DNA of 64,000 nucleotides from Jiangella aurantiaca (lineage in GTDB: Bacteria; Actinomycetota; Actinomycetes; Jiangellales; Jiangellaceae): NCBI RefSeq assembly GCF_004349105.1, contig NZ_SMLB01000013.1, positions 62,001 to 126,000 of the forward strand, written 5' to 3'. Positions 38,713 through 46,288 of the stretch are shown here, piece after piece. The notes under the pieces were generated by a model. It was not told the origin of the DNA, did no database searches, and saw only the letters and a program-made list of their open reading frames with translations. Both the position numbers and the translations under genes were made by a program. How positions within the stretch are numbered: position 1 is the stretch's first letter; every line of letters starts with the position of its first letter.

Positions 38713-38932
38713 CCGGACCGCGTCGGCCCCGCCGTCGCCCAGTGGGTCCTCGACCTCGCCGGACGGCGCGGCGACGCCGACTACGAAGTCGTCGACCTCG
38801 CCGACTTCGACCTCGACGGCCGGCGCCGTGCGAGCGCCAGGTGGCGGCCGCTGGGACGATGCTCGACGAGCTCGTCGCCTGGGCGGACACGCTGGCGCCG
38901 CTGCGTGCCGCCACTGCCCGTGATGATCAACG
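38704..38932 (+). pseudogene. NADPH-dependent FMN reductase remnant with internal deletion
   Basis: The plus strand starts with NSRPDRVGPAVAQWVLDLAG, then EVVDLADFDLDG: the phosphate-loop and strand-2 region of NAD(P)H:FMN reductases (usual form GSTRPGRxGxAVAxW). In another frame MLDELVAWADTLAPLRAA follows at 38859, the family's C-terminal helix. About 100 residues between the two parts are missing, and the start codon is lost. Confidence 0.6.
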
Positions 38933-40171
38933 GCCGGCCGGGCCGAGGTCGTCGACATCGCGGACGCCGCGCAGCGCCCACCAGACCGGCAGCGGCGTCA
39001 GCAGCGTCAGGACGCCGACCACCCAGAGCGTCGCCCGCGGCCCAGCCAACTCGCCGAGCACGCCGCCGGCCAGACCGCCGAGCGGGAACGCGCCCATGAT
39101 CAGCACCCGCATGGTCGCGTTGACCCGGCCGAGCAGCTCGTCCGGGGTGATCCGCTGGCGCAGGCTCACGCTCGCGATCGCATAGATGATCTGGCCGACC
39201 TCGCCGGCGCCGATGCCCACGATCAGGAATGCGATCGCCGTCCAGCCGGGTTCGGCCAGCGGGATCAGCAGGCCGGCCGGGCCGGTGACGGTGAGGCACA
39301 GCCAGGCGAGCCGGGCCGACCCCACTCGCCGCGACAGCCAGGGCGTCACCGCGGCGGCGGCCAGCACCGTCGCCGACCCGGCCGCGACGATCAGGCCGAT
39401 CGCCGACGGCGGCAGCTCGAGCGTCCGGGCCATGAAGATCATCGAGACCGCGGCGGCGACGGCGAAGCAGAAGTTGGCGACGGCACTGGTCAGAGCGGTG
39501 GCACGGAGTGCGGGGGTGTGCCGGACGAAGGCGAGGCCGGCGCGGATCTCGGCACGCAGGTGCGTGCGCTCGGCCCGTGACGGCGCGGGCTCGGGGGTGC
39601 GGATCGCGGCCAGCGCGGCCGCCGACACCGCGAACGTCACGACTTGAATCAGTACGACGATCGCCCCACCGAGGAGCCCGGTCAGCCAGCCGCCCAGGCC
39701 CGGGCCGGCGAACTGGCCCGACGCGCGCACCGTCTCCATGGCGGAGTTGCCGGCCAGCACCCGGTCGCGGCCGATGACGACCGGCAGGTAGCTCTGGTAC
39801 CCGATGTCGAAGAACACCCGGGCGACGCCGGTCAACAGAGCGACCACGATCAGCTGGGTCACCGTCACCACGCCGGCGACCGCCGCGAGCGGGATGGTGG
39901 CCAGCAGGAGGGCACGAGCAACGTCGGCGGCGATCAGCACCGGCCGGCGGCGGAGGCGGTCGATCCAGGCGCCGGCGGGCAGTCCGATGACGGCGAACGC
40001 GACCGTCGACGCCGCCGCCAGCAGCCCGGCCTCGAGCGCGGACGCGCCGAGCGTGACGACGGCGAGCAGCGGGATCGCGATGCCGCTGACCTGAGCGCCG
40101 AACTGACTGGTCGTCTGGCCGAGCAGGAGCAGGCGGAAGTCGCGCTGCCGCAGTGGGGAAGGGGTGGACAC
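38927..40171 (-). CDS. MFS exporter (DHA3-like, 12 helices)
   Basis: A 414-residue transporter of the macrolide/enterobactin-exporter type: N-terminal RDFRLLLLGQTTSQFGAQVSG, then AGAWIDRLRRRPVLIAAD (motif A) and about 12 helices. I start it at GTG 40171, which lies 5 bp after GGAGG; the ATG at 40183 has no ribosome site. The product is full length. It lies between the FMN-reductase remnant and a large palindromic element upstream. Substrate unknown. Confidence 0.87.
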   Translation of the reverse strand: MSTPSPLRQRDFRLLLLGQTTSQFGAQVSGIAIPLLAVVTLGASALEAGLLAAASTVAFAVIGLPAGAWIDRLRRRPVLIAADVARALLLATIPLAAVAGVVTVTQLIVVALLTGVARVFFDIGYQSYLPVVIGRDRVLAGNSAMETVRASGQFAGPGLGGWLTGLLGGAIVVLIQVVTFAVSAAALAAIRTPEPAPSRAERTHLRAEIRAGLAFVRHTPALRATALTSAVANFCFAVAAAVSMIFMARTLELPPSAIGLIVAAGSATVLAAAAVTPWLSRRVGSARLAWLCLTVTGPAGLLIPLAEPGWTAIAFLIVGIGAGEVGQIIYAIASVSLRQRITPDELLGRVNATMRVLIMGAFPLGGLAGGVLGELAGPRATLWVVGVLTLLTPLPVWWALRGVRDVDDLGPAGR

Positions 40172-40197
40172 CAAGGCCTCCATCGATCGGGCGGGTA

Positions 40198-40242
40198 GTG
40201 CCCCACCCGCCGGCGACGGAGGCGTCGCTAGGGGTGGGGTAC
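40198..40242. repeat. Nested inverted repeat upstream of the MFS gene
   Basis: Outer arms 40198–40208 and 40232–40242 pair 10 of 11 (GTGCCCCACCC with GGGTGGGGTAC). Inside, GCGACG and CGTCGC (6 bp) flank a GAGG loop. It starts 27 bp upstream of the MFS GTG, so an operator or 5'-leader structure is likely. Confidence 0.55.
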
Positions 40243-40378
40243 GTTACCCGTCGCTCGGCGGAGGGCCAATCCGGCGTCGGCGCGTTGTACCGCTTAGCGG
40301 CTCGTAGCGCTTTCGAGGCCCGCTGGCTGCACGGTGGGCGTTCGTGCACCGCACCCGGGCTGACGCCGGTGGGCGCAG

Positions 40379-41164
40379 GTGGAACAGGAGCGACTCCATC
40401 CACGGAGACGTTCGTTGACAACCGTCGTCTTCTTCGTCCACCTCGCTGCCACCCTCGACAACTGGGACCCCCGGATCATCGACCCCATCGCCAAGGGTCG
40501 TCACGTCATCGCCTTCGACAATCGAGGTGTCGGGGCGTCCACGGGCCGGGTGCCGGACAGTGTCGAGGCGATGGCCGACGACGCCTACACGTTCATCAAG
40601 GCCCTCGGCTTCGACAAGATCGACCTCTTCACCTTCTCGCTCGGCGGCTTCGTCGCCCAGGCCCTCGTGGTGAAGCACCCGGAGCTCGTCCGCAAGCTCG
40701 TCCTCACCGGCACCGGGCCGAAGGGCGGCAAGGACATCGACAAGGTCGCCGGCACTAAGTATCGGGACATACTGCGTGCCGCCCTGACCCGGTCAGACCC
40801 CAAGGAGTTCCTGTTCTTCAACCGCAACGCCACTGGCAAGCCCGCCGCGCGCGCGTTCGTCAACCGGCTCAAGGAGCGCACGGTCGACCGCGACGCACCG
40901 TTCAAGCTCCCGGCGCTCCAAACGCAGCTGAAGGCGATCAAGAAGTGGGGGCGCTCCACCCCCGACGACCTGTCGACGATCACCCAGCCCACCCTGATCG
41001 CCAACGGCGACAACGACCGCATGGTGCCCTCGGTCCTCTCCGAAGACCTCCACCGCCGCATCAAGGGGTCCGAGCTGATCATCTACCCCGACTCCGGTCA
41101 CGGCGGCATCTTCCAGTTCCACGAGAAGTTCGCCCCCGTCGCCGTCGAGTTCCTCGCCCGATGA
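40379..41164 (+). CDS. Alpha/beta hydrolase, N-terminally shortened
   Basis: A 261-residue hydrolase of the haloperoxidase/esterase type. Oxyanion region FFVHLAATLDNW, nucleophile Ser in FTFSLGGFVAQ, acid in ANGDNDRMVPS and His in DSGHGGIF are all present. Family members usually have about 30 more residues before VVFFVHL; here that part is replaced by unrelated residues. A neighbouring frame just upstream reads STETFVDN, which looks like a lost N-terminus. The GTG at 40379 or TTG at 40414 (7 bp after GGAGA) could start a shortened protein. It may be inactive. Confidence 0.7.
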   Translation: MEQERLHPRRRSLTTVVFFVHLAATLDNWDPRIIDPIAKGRHVIAFDNRGVGASTGRVPDSVEAMADDAYTFIKALGFDKIDLFTFSLGGFVAQALVVKHPELVRKLVLTGTGPKGGKDIDKVAGTKYRDILRAALTRSDPKEFLFFNRNATGKPAARAFVNRLKERTVDRDAPFKLPALQTQLKAIKKWGRSTPDDLSTITQPTLIANGDNDRMVPSVLSEDLHRRIKGSELIIYPDSGHGGIFQFHEKFAPVAVEFLAR

Positions 41165-41189
41165 CCGCCCGGAAGAGAAGGGCAACGCC

Positions 41190-41996
41190 ATGAGCACCTC
41201 ACCGCCCGCCGCGCAACTGGACGTGAAGAGGCACTTCACCTCCTCGATCCTGCTGTGGATGCGCACCGACCAGCCCCGCCAGACCGGCATGGACCACTGG
41301 AAGGGCCCGCACTCAGGGATCATCTCCGCCACTCCGGGCTTGGAGGAGTACCGGCAGATCTACCTCCGCAAGCACAACCCGGGCCGGTGGCCGGTGACCG
41401 ACGGCGTGGAGACCTCGATCCCCGTCGACCGGAAGATCGACGGCGTCGCGGAGGTCGCCTTCCGATCCGCGCTCTCGCCCCTGCAAGGGCGCAAGCAGAC
41501 GCAGCTGGCCTACCAGGACGAGATCAACGTGTTCCGCCGCACCCTGCTCTATGCCGGCCCGCCGAAATCGTCCCGCTGGTACGACGTCGCTGCCCCGGGA
41601 GAAGAGGTCGGTGCCCGCGCCCTCGTCTACCTCCGCCGCAGAGACGGGGTCGGCGCCGGCGAGTTCCGGAAGTTCGTCAAGAAGCAGCTCGGTCCCGCGC
41701 TCGCCAGCACCGGAATGCTCCGGGAGCTGCGCACGCAGACGTTCCTGCCCTGGATCGAACAGCTGTGGAACACCCCGAACGTCGCACACGACAATCCCGG
41801 CGACCAGCACTTCCACGCCTCCCTCATCCTCGGGTTCACCGGCACCGCGTCACGGGACGCCTTCTTCGCCAGCAGCGTGATCGAGGAACTGTCCAACCAG
41901 CTGGCACCGCTCGCCTCCTCGATCCACGCGTACGACGTCGCTGCCGCCCTCACCTACGTCAGGAACGGCGACATCCTGCCGCGGTGCGAGGAGTGA
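41190..41996 (+). CDS. EthD-like tandem alpha/beta-barrel protein (tentative)
   Basis: A 268-residue protein built of two similar halves. The first has MDHWKGPHSGIISATPGLEEY and DGVAEVAF, the second EFRKFVKKQLGPALAST and HFHASLILGF; these are the patterns of EthD/dimeric alpha-beta barrel proteins. No membrane or export signal. It lies 25 bp after the hydrolase with a GAGAAGGG site, and a TetR gene follows, so the three probably form a small inducible catabolic group. Reaction unknown. Confidence 0.6.
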   Translation: MSTSPPAAQLDVKRHFTSSILLWMRTDQPRQTGMDHWKGPHSGIISATPGLEEYRQIYLRKHNPGRWPVTDGVETSIPVDRKIDGVAEVAFRSALSPLQGRKQTQLAYQDEINVFRRTLLYAGPPKSSRWYDVAAPGEEVGARALVYLRRRDGVGAGEFRKFVKKQLGPALASTGMLRELRTQTFLPWIEQLWNTPNVAHDNPGDQHFHASLILGFTGTASRDAFFASSVIEELSNQLAPLASSIHAYDVAAALTYVRNGDILPRCEE

Positions 41997-42074
41997 GCGG
42001 CGAGGGCGAGGGCAGGACGTGACTAAAATCATTACTGAGCGCAGTCAGAGTCTATCGCCCTGGAGGGCACCGTC

Positions 42075-42677
42075 ATGTCTCTCGCTTCCCAGCCGGTCGG
42101 ACGGCGCGAGCGGAACAAGCAGGACAAGCTCGACCGCATCACCGCTGCCGCTGGCGAGCTGTTCGCCCGACTCGGTGTCGACGAGGTCACGACCCAGCAG
42201 ATAGCCGAGAAGGCCGACATCGGCACCGGAACACTGTTCCTCTACGCCAAGACCAAGGGCGAGCTCCTTCTGCTTGTGCAGAACGCCCATTACGCCGAAG
42301 CGCTCGAGCAGGGCCGTGCGGACGCCGCGAGCATCCCCGGTGTGCTCGATGCCGTGCTGGCGATCGTCCGGCCGATCGTGGAATGCAACCGCGTCCAGAT
42401 CGACAACGGGCGCACCTACCTGCGAGAGATGGTGTTCGGCGACCCCGAGGAGCCCCGTCACCGCGAAGCGCTGGCGATCGTCGCGCAGACCGAGGAGGCC
42501 GTCGCCGCCGTGCTGCGCCGAGACGAGCGGGTCGGAGAGGGTGATGCCGCCACGCTGGCACGCATCGTGTCCGCTGTGATGTTCCTCGGAATGGCGGCGA
42601 GCGTGAACATCGCCTCGAGCGTCGAGGAGATCATGCAGGACATCCGGAGGCAGGTCGGCGTCCTGCTGCCGCGCTGA
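42075..42677 (+). CDS. TetR-family regulator of the hydrolase/EthD group
   Basis: A 200-residue TetR protein; the HTH reads [44 protein letters not shown] (about residues 19–63). GGAGGG precedes the ATG. TAAAAT at 42024 is a possible −10, and TGACT/AGTCA (42020–42047) forms a loose inverted repeat that could be its operator. The genes immediately upstream are the probable targets. Confidence 0.85.
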   Translation: MSLASQPVGRRERNKQDKLDRITAAAGELFARLGVDEVTTQQIAEKADIGTGTLFLYAKTKGELLLLVQNAHYAEALEQGRADAASIPGVLDAVLAIVRPIVECNRVQIDNGRTYLREMVFGDPEEPRHREALAIVAQTEEAVAAVLRRDERVGEGDAATLARIVSAVMFLGMAASVNIASSVEEIMQDIRRQVGVLLPR

Positions 42678-42772
42678 CGCCAACGGCAGTAGCCGCGCGT
42701 CCTTCCGGTCGCCGAGCTGCCGCCGCCGCGGCGAACGGCGACGCGGGAACATCGGCGCCGTGGGGAACGTTA

Positions 42773-42787
42773 TGAGAAGCGTTCTCG
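42773..42787. promoter_or_regulatory. Zur-box-like operator
   Basis: TGAGAAGCGTTCTCG has perfect GAGAA-N3-TTCTC symmetry, the 5-3-5 geometry of actinobacterial Zur boxes (TGAAAACGATTTTCA-like). It overlaps a TATGAG −10 candidate (42771) and is 18 bp before the L36 ATG. Confidence 0.6.
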
Positions 42788-42804
42788 GAAAAGAAGGTGT
42801 CACG

Positions 42805-42927
42805 ATGAAGGTCCGCAACTCGCTCAGGTCGCTGAAGAACCAGCCGGGCTCGCAGGTCGTACGCCGCCGCGGCCGGCTGTTCGTCGTCAACAAGCAGAAC
42901 CCGCGGCTGAATGCCCGCCAGGGCTGA
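42805..42927 (+). CDS. rpmJ: Ribosomal protein bL36, zinc-independent (Cys-minus) form
   Basis: A 40-residue protein: [29 protein letters not shown], then [11 protein letters not shown]. The four zinc ligands of standard bL36 (C..C…C…H) are absent, so this is the C-minus paralog that replaces the zinc form when zinc is short. AAGAAGG precedes the ATG. Together with the next gene and the Zur-like box it makes a zinc-starvation unit. Confidence 0.92.
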   Translation: MKVRNSLRSLKNQPGSQVVRRRGRLFVVNKQNPRLNARQG

Positions 42928-42960
42928 CGCCGTCCCACTCCCGCTTCCGGAAAGGACCCC

Positions 42961-43125
42961 ATGGCACGCACCGAACTGCGCCCCGTCGTCAAGCTCCGCT
43001 CGACGGCCGGCACCGGGTACACCTACGTGACCCGGAAGAACCGCCGCAACGACCCCGACCGGCTGGTGCTGCGCAAGTACGACCCGCTCGCCCGGCGGCA
43101 CGTGGAGTTCCGCGAGGATCGCTGA
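42961..43125 (+). CDS. rpmG: Ribosomal protein bL33, zinc-independent form
   Basis: A 54-residue protein: [32 protein letters not shown] and [19 protein letters not shown]. It lacks the two CxxC pairs of zinc-type bL33. GGAAAGGA lies ahead of the ATG. It is 33 bp after rpmJ and probably shares its zinc-responsive promoter. Confidence 0.93.
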   Translation: MARTELRPVVKLRSTAGTGYTYVTRKNRRNDPDRLVLRKYDPLARRHVEFREDR

Positions 43126-43163
43126 CGGTCCACCGGCCAAGCGGCGGTCGTAAGATCGCCGTC

Positions 43164-43772
43164 ATGGCCGACGACCACGCCGAGCGCGCCGCGCTGCAGC
43201 GCGTCTCCGACGCCGAGCGTGAGAAAGTGGCCGAGCGCATCCGCGCGGCCGCCGCCGACGGCCGGCTCGGCCTCGACGAACTGGACGACCGGCTGGGCTC
43301 GGCGTTGGCCGCGCGCACGCGCGGCGATCTCGACGCCGTCGTCGCCGACCTCGGTGACGACGGCGTCGCCGCGCGTCCGGCCGCCGAGCCGGTGGTGATC
43401 CGGGCCGACGGCTCTGCCGTGCAGCGGACCGGCCGCTGGGTGGTCCCGCCGCGGCTCACCGTCAGGGCGTCGATGTCCTCGGTGGTGCTCGACTTCACCG
43501 AGGCGACGTTCGCCGCGGCCGGGTGCCGCGTCGAGGTGGAGCTGTCGACGTCCTCGCTGCAGCTCGTGGTGCCCGAGGACATCGCCGCCGAGGTCGACGT
43601 CGAGACGCGGTTCTCCAGCGTCGACGTCAAGCTCCGGGAGCGGCCGGCCGACCCGCGCGCCGTCGTCTTCGTGACGGGCTCGGTGAACATGGGCAGCGTC
43701 AGTGTGCGACGCCCTCGCTGGCGCCGCCGCCGGCAGCTGCGCAAGGCGCAGCGGAAGCGTCTCGAGGCCTGA
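43164..43772 (+). CDS. DUF1707 protein with C-terminal adhesin-like beta domain
   Basis: A 202-residue protein. Residues about 12–66 match DUF1707 (RVSDAEREKVAERIRAAAAD, GRLGLDELDDRL, ARTRGDLDAVVADL). Residues about 95–185 form a beta-rich region (MSSVVLDFTEATF, CRVEVELSTSSLQLVVP, FVTGSVNMGSVSVR) like the cell-wall-active/DUF2154 fold, with a basic tail and no membrane helix. Function unknown. TAAGAT lies 7 bp before the ATG with no ribosome site, so it is probably leaderless. Confidence 0.85.
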   Translation: MADDHAERAALQRVSDAEREKVAERIRAAAADGRLGLDELDDRLGSALAARTRGDLDAVVADLGDDGVAARPAAEPVVIRADGSAVQRTGRWVVPPRLTVRASMSSVVLDFTEATFAAAGCRVEVELSTSSLQLVVPEDIAAEVDVETRFSSVDVKLRERPADPRAVVFVTGSVNMGSVSVRRPRWRRRRQLRKAQRKRLEA

Positions 43773-43797
43773 CGCCGGCGCCGGCGCCGTCGAGGGG

Positions 43798-44271
43798 TCA
43801 GCCGAGGTCCAGGATCAGGTGCGGCCGGCTCCAGCCGATCCGCCCGTACGGCTCGATGATGCCGGCGTCGCGGAAGCCGCAGCTGCGGTAGAACCCGGCC
43901 GACGGCGGGTGTGAGACGACGTGCAGCCGGTGCAGGCCCAGCTTCGCGGCCTCGGCCCGGAGGTCGTCCATCATGAGCCGCCCGATGCCGCGTCCCTGTG
44001 CGTCGTCGGCGACGAACATGAAGTCGACCTCACCCTCGCCCGGCCCGCCGCGCCCGGGGACCTGGAGGGTGGCGAACCCGAGCAGCTCACCGTAGGACCC
44101 GTGCGCGACGCGGGTCAGGTGCCGCCCGATGTACGCGGCGTCGATGGTCTGGTTCGCGACCATCACCCGGTAGTCGCCGGAGTACGCGCTCGACGTGCGC
44201 ACCATGGCGGTCAGCGCCTGGGTCTCCGCGATCGTCGCCGGCGCGATCTCCACCTGCAGCGTGTTCGTCAT
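43798..44271 (-). CDS. GNAT-family N-acetyltransferase
   Basis: A 157-residue acetyltransferase. The acetyl-CoA motif A is VADDAQGRGIGRLMMDDL; motif B follows as HVVSHPPSAGFYRSCGF. The ATG at 44271 has GGAGGAG upstream. Two TACCC-N5-GGGTA sites sit 22–59 bp upstream of the start. The same sites precede the MFS gene just upstream, so the two are probably co-regulated though each has its own promoter. Substrate unknown. Confidence 0.87.
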   Translation of the reverse strand: MTNTLQVEIAPATIAETQALTAMVRTSSAYSGDYRVMVANQTIDAAYIGRHLTRVAHGSYGELLGFATLQVPGRGGPGEGEVDFMFVADDAQGRGIGRLMMDDLRAEAAKLGLHRLHVVSHPPSAGFYRSCGFRDAGIIEPYGRIGWSRPHLILDLG

Positions 44272-44292
44272 CGTCGTCTCCTCCTGCGACAA

Positions 44293-44330
44293 ATACCCCG
44301 TGGGGGTAACACTAGATACCCGGGAGGGGT
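44293..44330. promoter_or_regulatory. Pair of CsoR-like operators at the GNAT promoter
   Basis: TACCC-N5-GGGTA occurs exactly at 44293–44307 and 44316–44330, 23 bp apart. Sites of this shape are bound by CsoR/FrmR/CstR (DUF156) repressors. Confidence 0.6.
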
Positions 44331-44420
44331 ATGCGCAAGAGATGGGCGATGGGAACGTGCCTGGGCACGCCGAGCAAGGCCCCCGCACGGCGCCGTGGCG
44401 ACGCCGTGCGGCGGGGCGGC

Positions 44421-45863
44421 TCAGCCGCGGCCGGCGGACACGTCCACCGGTGCCGCGTCCGCCGGCTGCGGGGAGCGCAGCGTGACGGCGGCCAGCAGCG
44501 CGCCGACGACGGCGATGCCGGCGGCGCCGAGGAACGCGGCCGAGAACCCGTCCGACAGCGCGGGCAGGTCGCCGAGCCGGTCTGCGCCGTAGGCCGACGC
44601 GACGGCGGTCATCGCGGCCAGGCCGAGGGCGGAGCCGATCTGGTAGCTGGTGTTGACGATGCCCGATGCCAGCCCGCCCTCCTCGGGCCGGGCCGACGAG
44701 ATGGCCGTGCCCAGGGAAGGGATGAAGGCCAGTGACATGCCGAGTGCCGCGACCAGCGACGCGGGCAGCACGTCCACCCAGAACGAGCCGCCGGGCCGGA
44801 TCAGTGACAGCCAGGCCAGGCCCGCGGCGAGCATCGCCAGGCCGGTCACGATCATCGCCTTGGGTCCGTACCGGCCGATCGCCCGAGGCGCGAGCGCGAT
44901 CATCCCGATCATGATCAGCGCGGTCATCGGCACCAGCGCGGCACCGCTGGGGAACGCACTGTACCCCAGCACCTGCTGCAGGTAGAGGTTCAGGAAGAAC
45001 CACATCGGGATCCACGCGCCGCCGAGCAGCAGCTGCGCGAGGTTCGCGGCGCCGAGGTCCGGCGTCCGGAAGATCGACAGCCGCATCAGTGGCGCACGCC
45101 GTGCGGCCTGGAGCGCCACGAACACGCCCAGCAGGACGACGGCCCCGGCGAGGACCAGCCAGGTGGAGGCGGAGCCCCAGCCGGCCTCCGGCGCGCGGAC
45201 GATCGCGTAGACGGCCGTGCCGAGACCGGCCGTCACGGTCAGTGCTCCCAGCACGTCGACGCCGCCGCGGGCGCCGGCACCGCCCGAGGGCATGAGGGCG
45301 GGCGTGGCCACGAGTGCGATCAGCGCGATCGGCACGTTGATGTAGAAGACCCACGGCCAGCTGACGTACTCGGTGATGACGCCGCCGAGGAACACCCCGG
45401 CGGTGCCGCCGGCCGGCGCGGCCGCGCCGTAGACGGCCAGGGCCTTGGTCAGCTCCCGTGGTTCGGCGCCGAACAGCATCATCAGCAGGGTGAGCGCCGC
45501 CGGCGCGATCAGCGCGGCGCCCACGCCCTGCACGGCGCGTCCGGTCAGCTCGACGGCGACGCTGTTCGCCGCGCCGGCCGCGACCGAGCCGGCCAGCAGC
45601 ACGAACCAGCCGATGCCGAACAGCCGGCGGGCGCCGAACAGGTCCGACAGCCTGCCGCCGAGCAGGAGCAGGCCCCCGAAGGCGACGACGTAGGCGTTGA
45701 ACACCCAGGAGAGGTCGCCCTGGGCGAAGCCCAGATCCGCCTGGATCTCAGGCAGTGCGACGCCGATGATCGACGTGTCCATGATCACCATGAACTGGGC
45801 GGTGGCGATCAACGCCAGGGCGAGCCAGCGGCGCGACGCCGCCGGCGATGGTGCGGAAGACAT
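44421..45863 (-). CDS. DHA2-family MFS exporter under CsoR-like operators
   Basis: A 480-residue, 14-helix EmrB/QacA-type exporter: MDTSIIGVALPEIQADL (motif D1), LGGRLSDLFGARR (motif A) and GGTAGVFLGGVI (motif C). The same family as the exporter at 35–36.5 kb but clearly diverged. Two TACCC-N5-GGGTA sites lie 13–59 bp upstream of the ATG. Control by a metal-, formaldehyde- or persulfide-sensing repressor is inferred from them; that repressor gene is not in the window. Confidence 0.9.
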   Translation of the reverse strand: MSSAPSPAASRRWLALALIATAQFMVIMDTSIIGVALPEIQADLGFAQGDLSWVFNAYVVAFGGLLLLGGRLSDLFGARRLFGIGWFVLLAGSVAAGAANSVAVELTGRAVQGVGAALIAPAALTLLMMLFGAEPRELTKALAVYGAAAPAGGTAGVFLGGVITEYVSWPWVFYINVPIALIALVATPALMPSGGAGARGGVDVLGALTVTAGLGTAVYAIVRAPEAGWGSASTWLVLAGAVVLLGVFVALQAARRAPLMRLSIFRTPDLGAANLAQLLLGGAWIPMWFFLNLYLQQVLGYSAFPSGAALVPMTALIMIGMIALAPRAIGRYGPKAMIVTGLAMLAAGLAWLSLIRPGGSFWVDVLPASLVAALGMSLAFIPSLGTAISSARPEEGGLASGIVNTSYQIGSALGLAAMTAVASAYGADRLGDLPALSDGFSAAFLGAAGIAVVGALLAAVTLRSPQPADAAPVDVSAGRG

Positions 45864-45875
45864 CGTAGTACTCCC

Positions 45876-45922
45876 TACCCGTAGGGGGTATATCTCGGAA
45901 CAAGACGTACCCTAGGGGGGTA
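45876..45922. promoter_or_regulatory. Pair of CsoR-like operators at the MFS promoter
   Basis: TACCC-N5-GGGTA occurs at 45876–45890 and 45908–45922, 32 bp apart (three helical turns). Confidence 0.6.
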
Positions 45923-45931
45923 TGGCACCGG

Positions 45932-46275
45932 ATGCAAGAGGCGTGGGTGAGGTGCGGCGCCCGGCCATCGCAGCCGGCGACGTCGTTCGTCGGCCGGGCC
46001 GATGAGGTGCGTGCGGTGACCGACCTGTGCGGGAGCAACCGGCTGCTCGAGACGATCCGGGCGTTCGCCGCTGCCCGCCCAGCGAAGCGCAGCAGGACAC
46101 CGTCGTTCCTGATCGGCACCTGCGGTGGTACGTCGACCTCGCCGCGGCCGCGGATGCCTGGCGGGAGGGCGACCCCGGCCGCCGGCGACAGCCGGTTCTG
46201 CCGCTGTGCGATCTGCGTGACGTCGCGGCCGTGCGGATCACGCCAGGCGCCGTCGTCGCGACCGCGGCTCCTTGA
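45932..46275 (+). pseudogene. AfsR/LuxR-type regulatory ATPase remnant
   Basis: One frame reads ATSFVGRADEVRAVTDLCGSNRLLETIRAFAAARPA. The first half is the start of the NB-ARC/STAND domain of AfsR- or LuxR-like regulators; the second (RLLETIRAFAAAR) is normally several hundred residues later. The two were joined at the shared RLL, deleting the P-loop. A neighbouring frame then continues with DRHLRWYVDLAAAADAW. No start, frameshifted. Confidence 0.55.
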
Positions 46276-46288
46276 CCGCGGCGGCGTG

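Noticed and set aside
38401-38914. Extension of thrS into a 575-residue protein
   Set aside because: The added N-terminus has no similarity to ThrRS domains, and a good ribosome site precedes the ATG at 38398.
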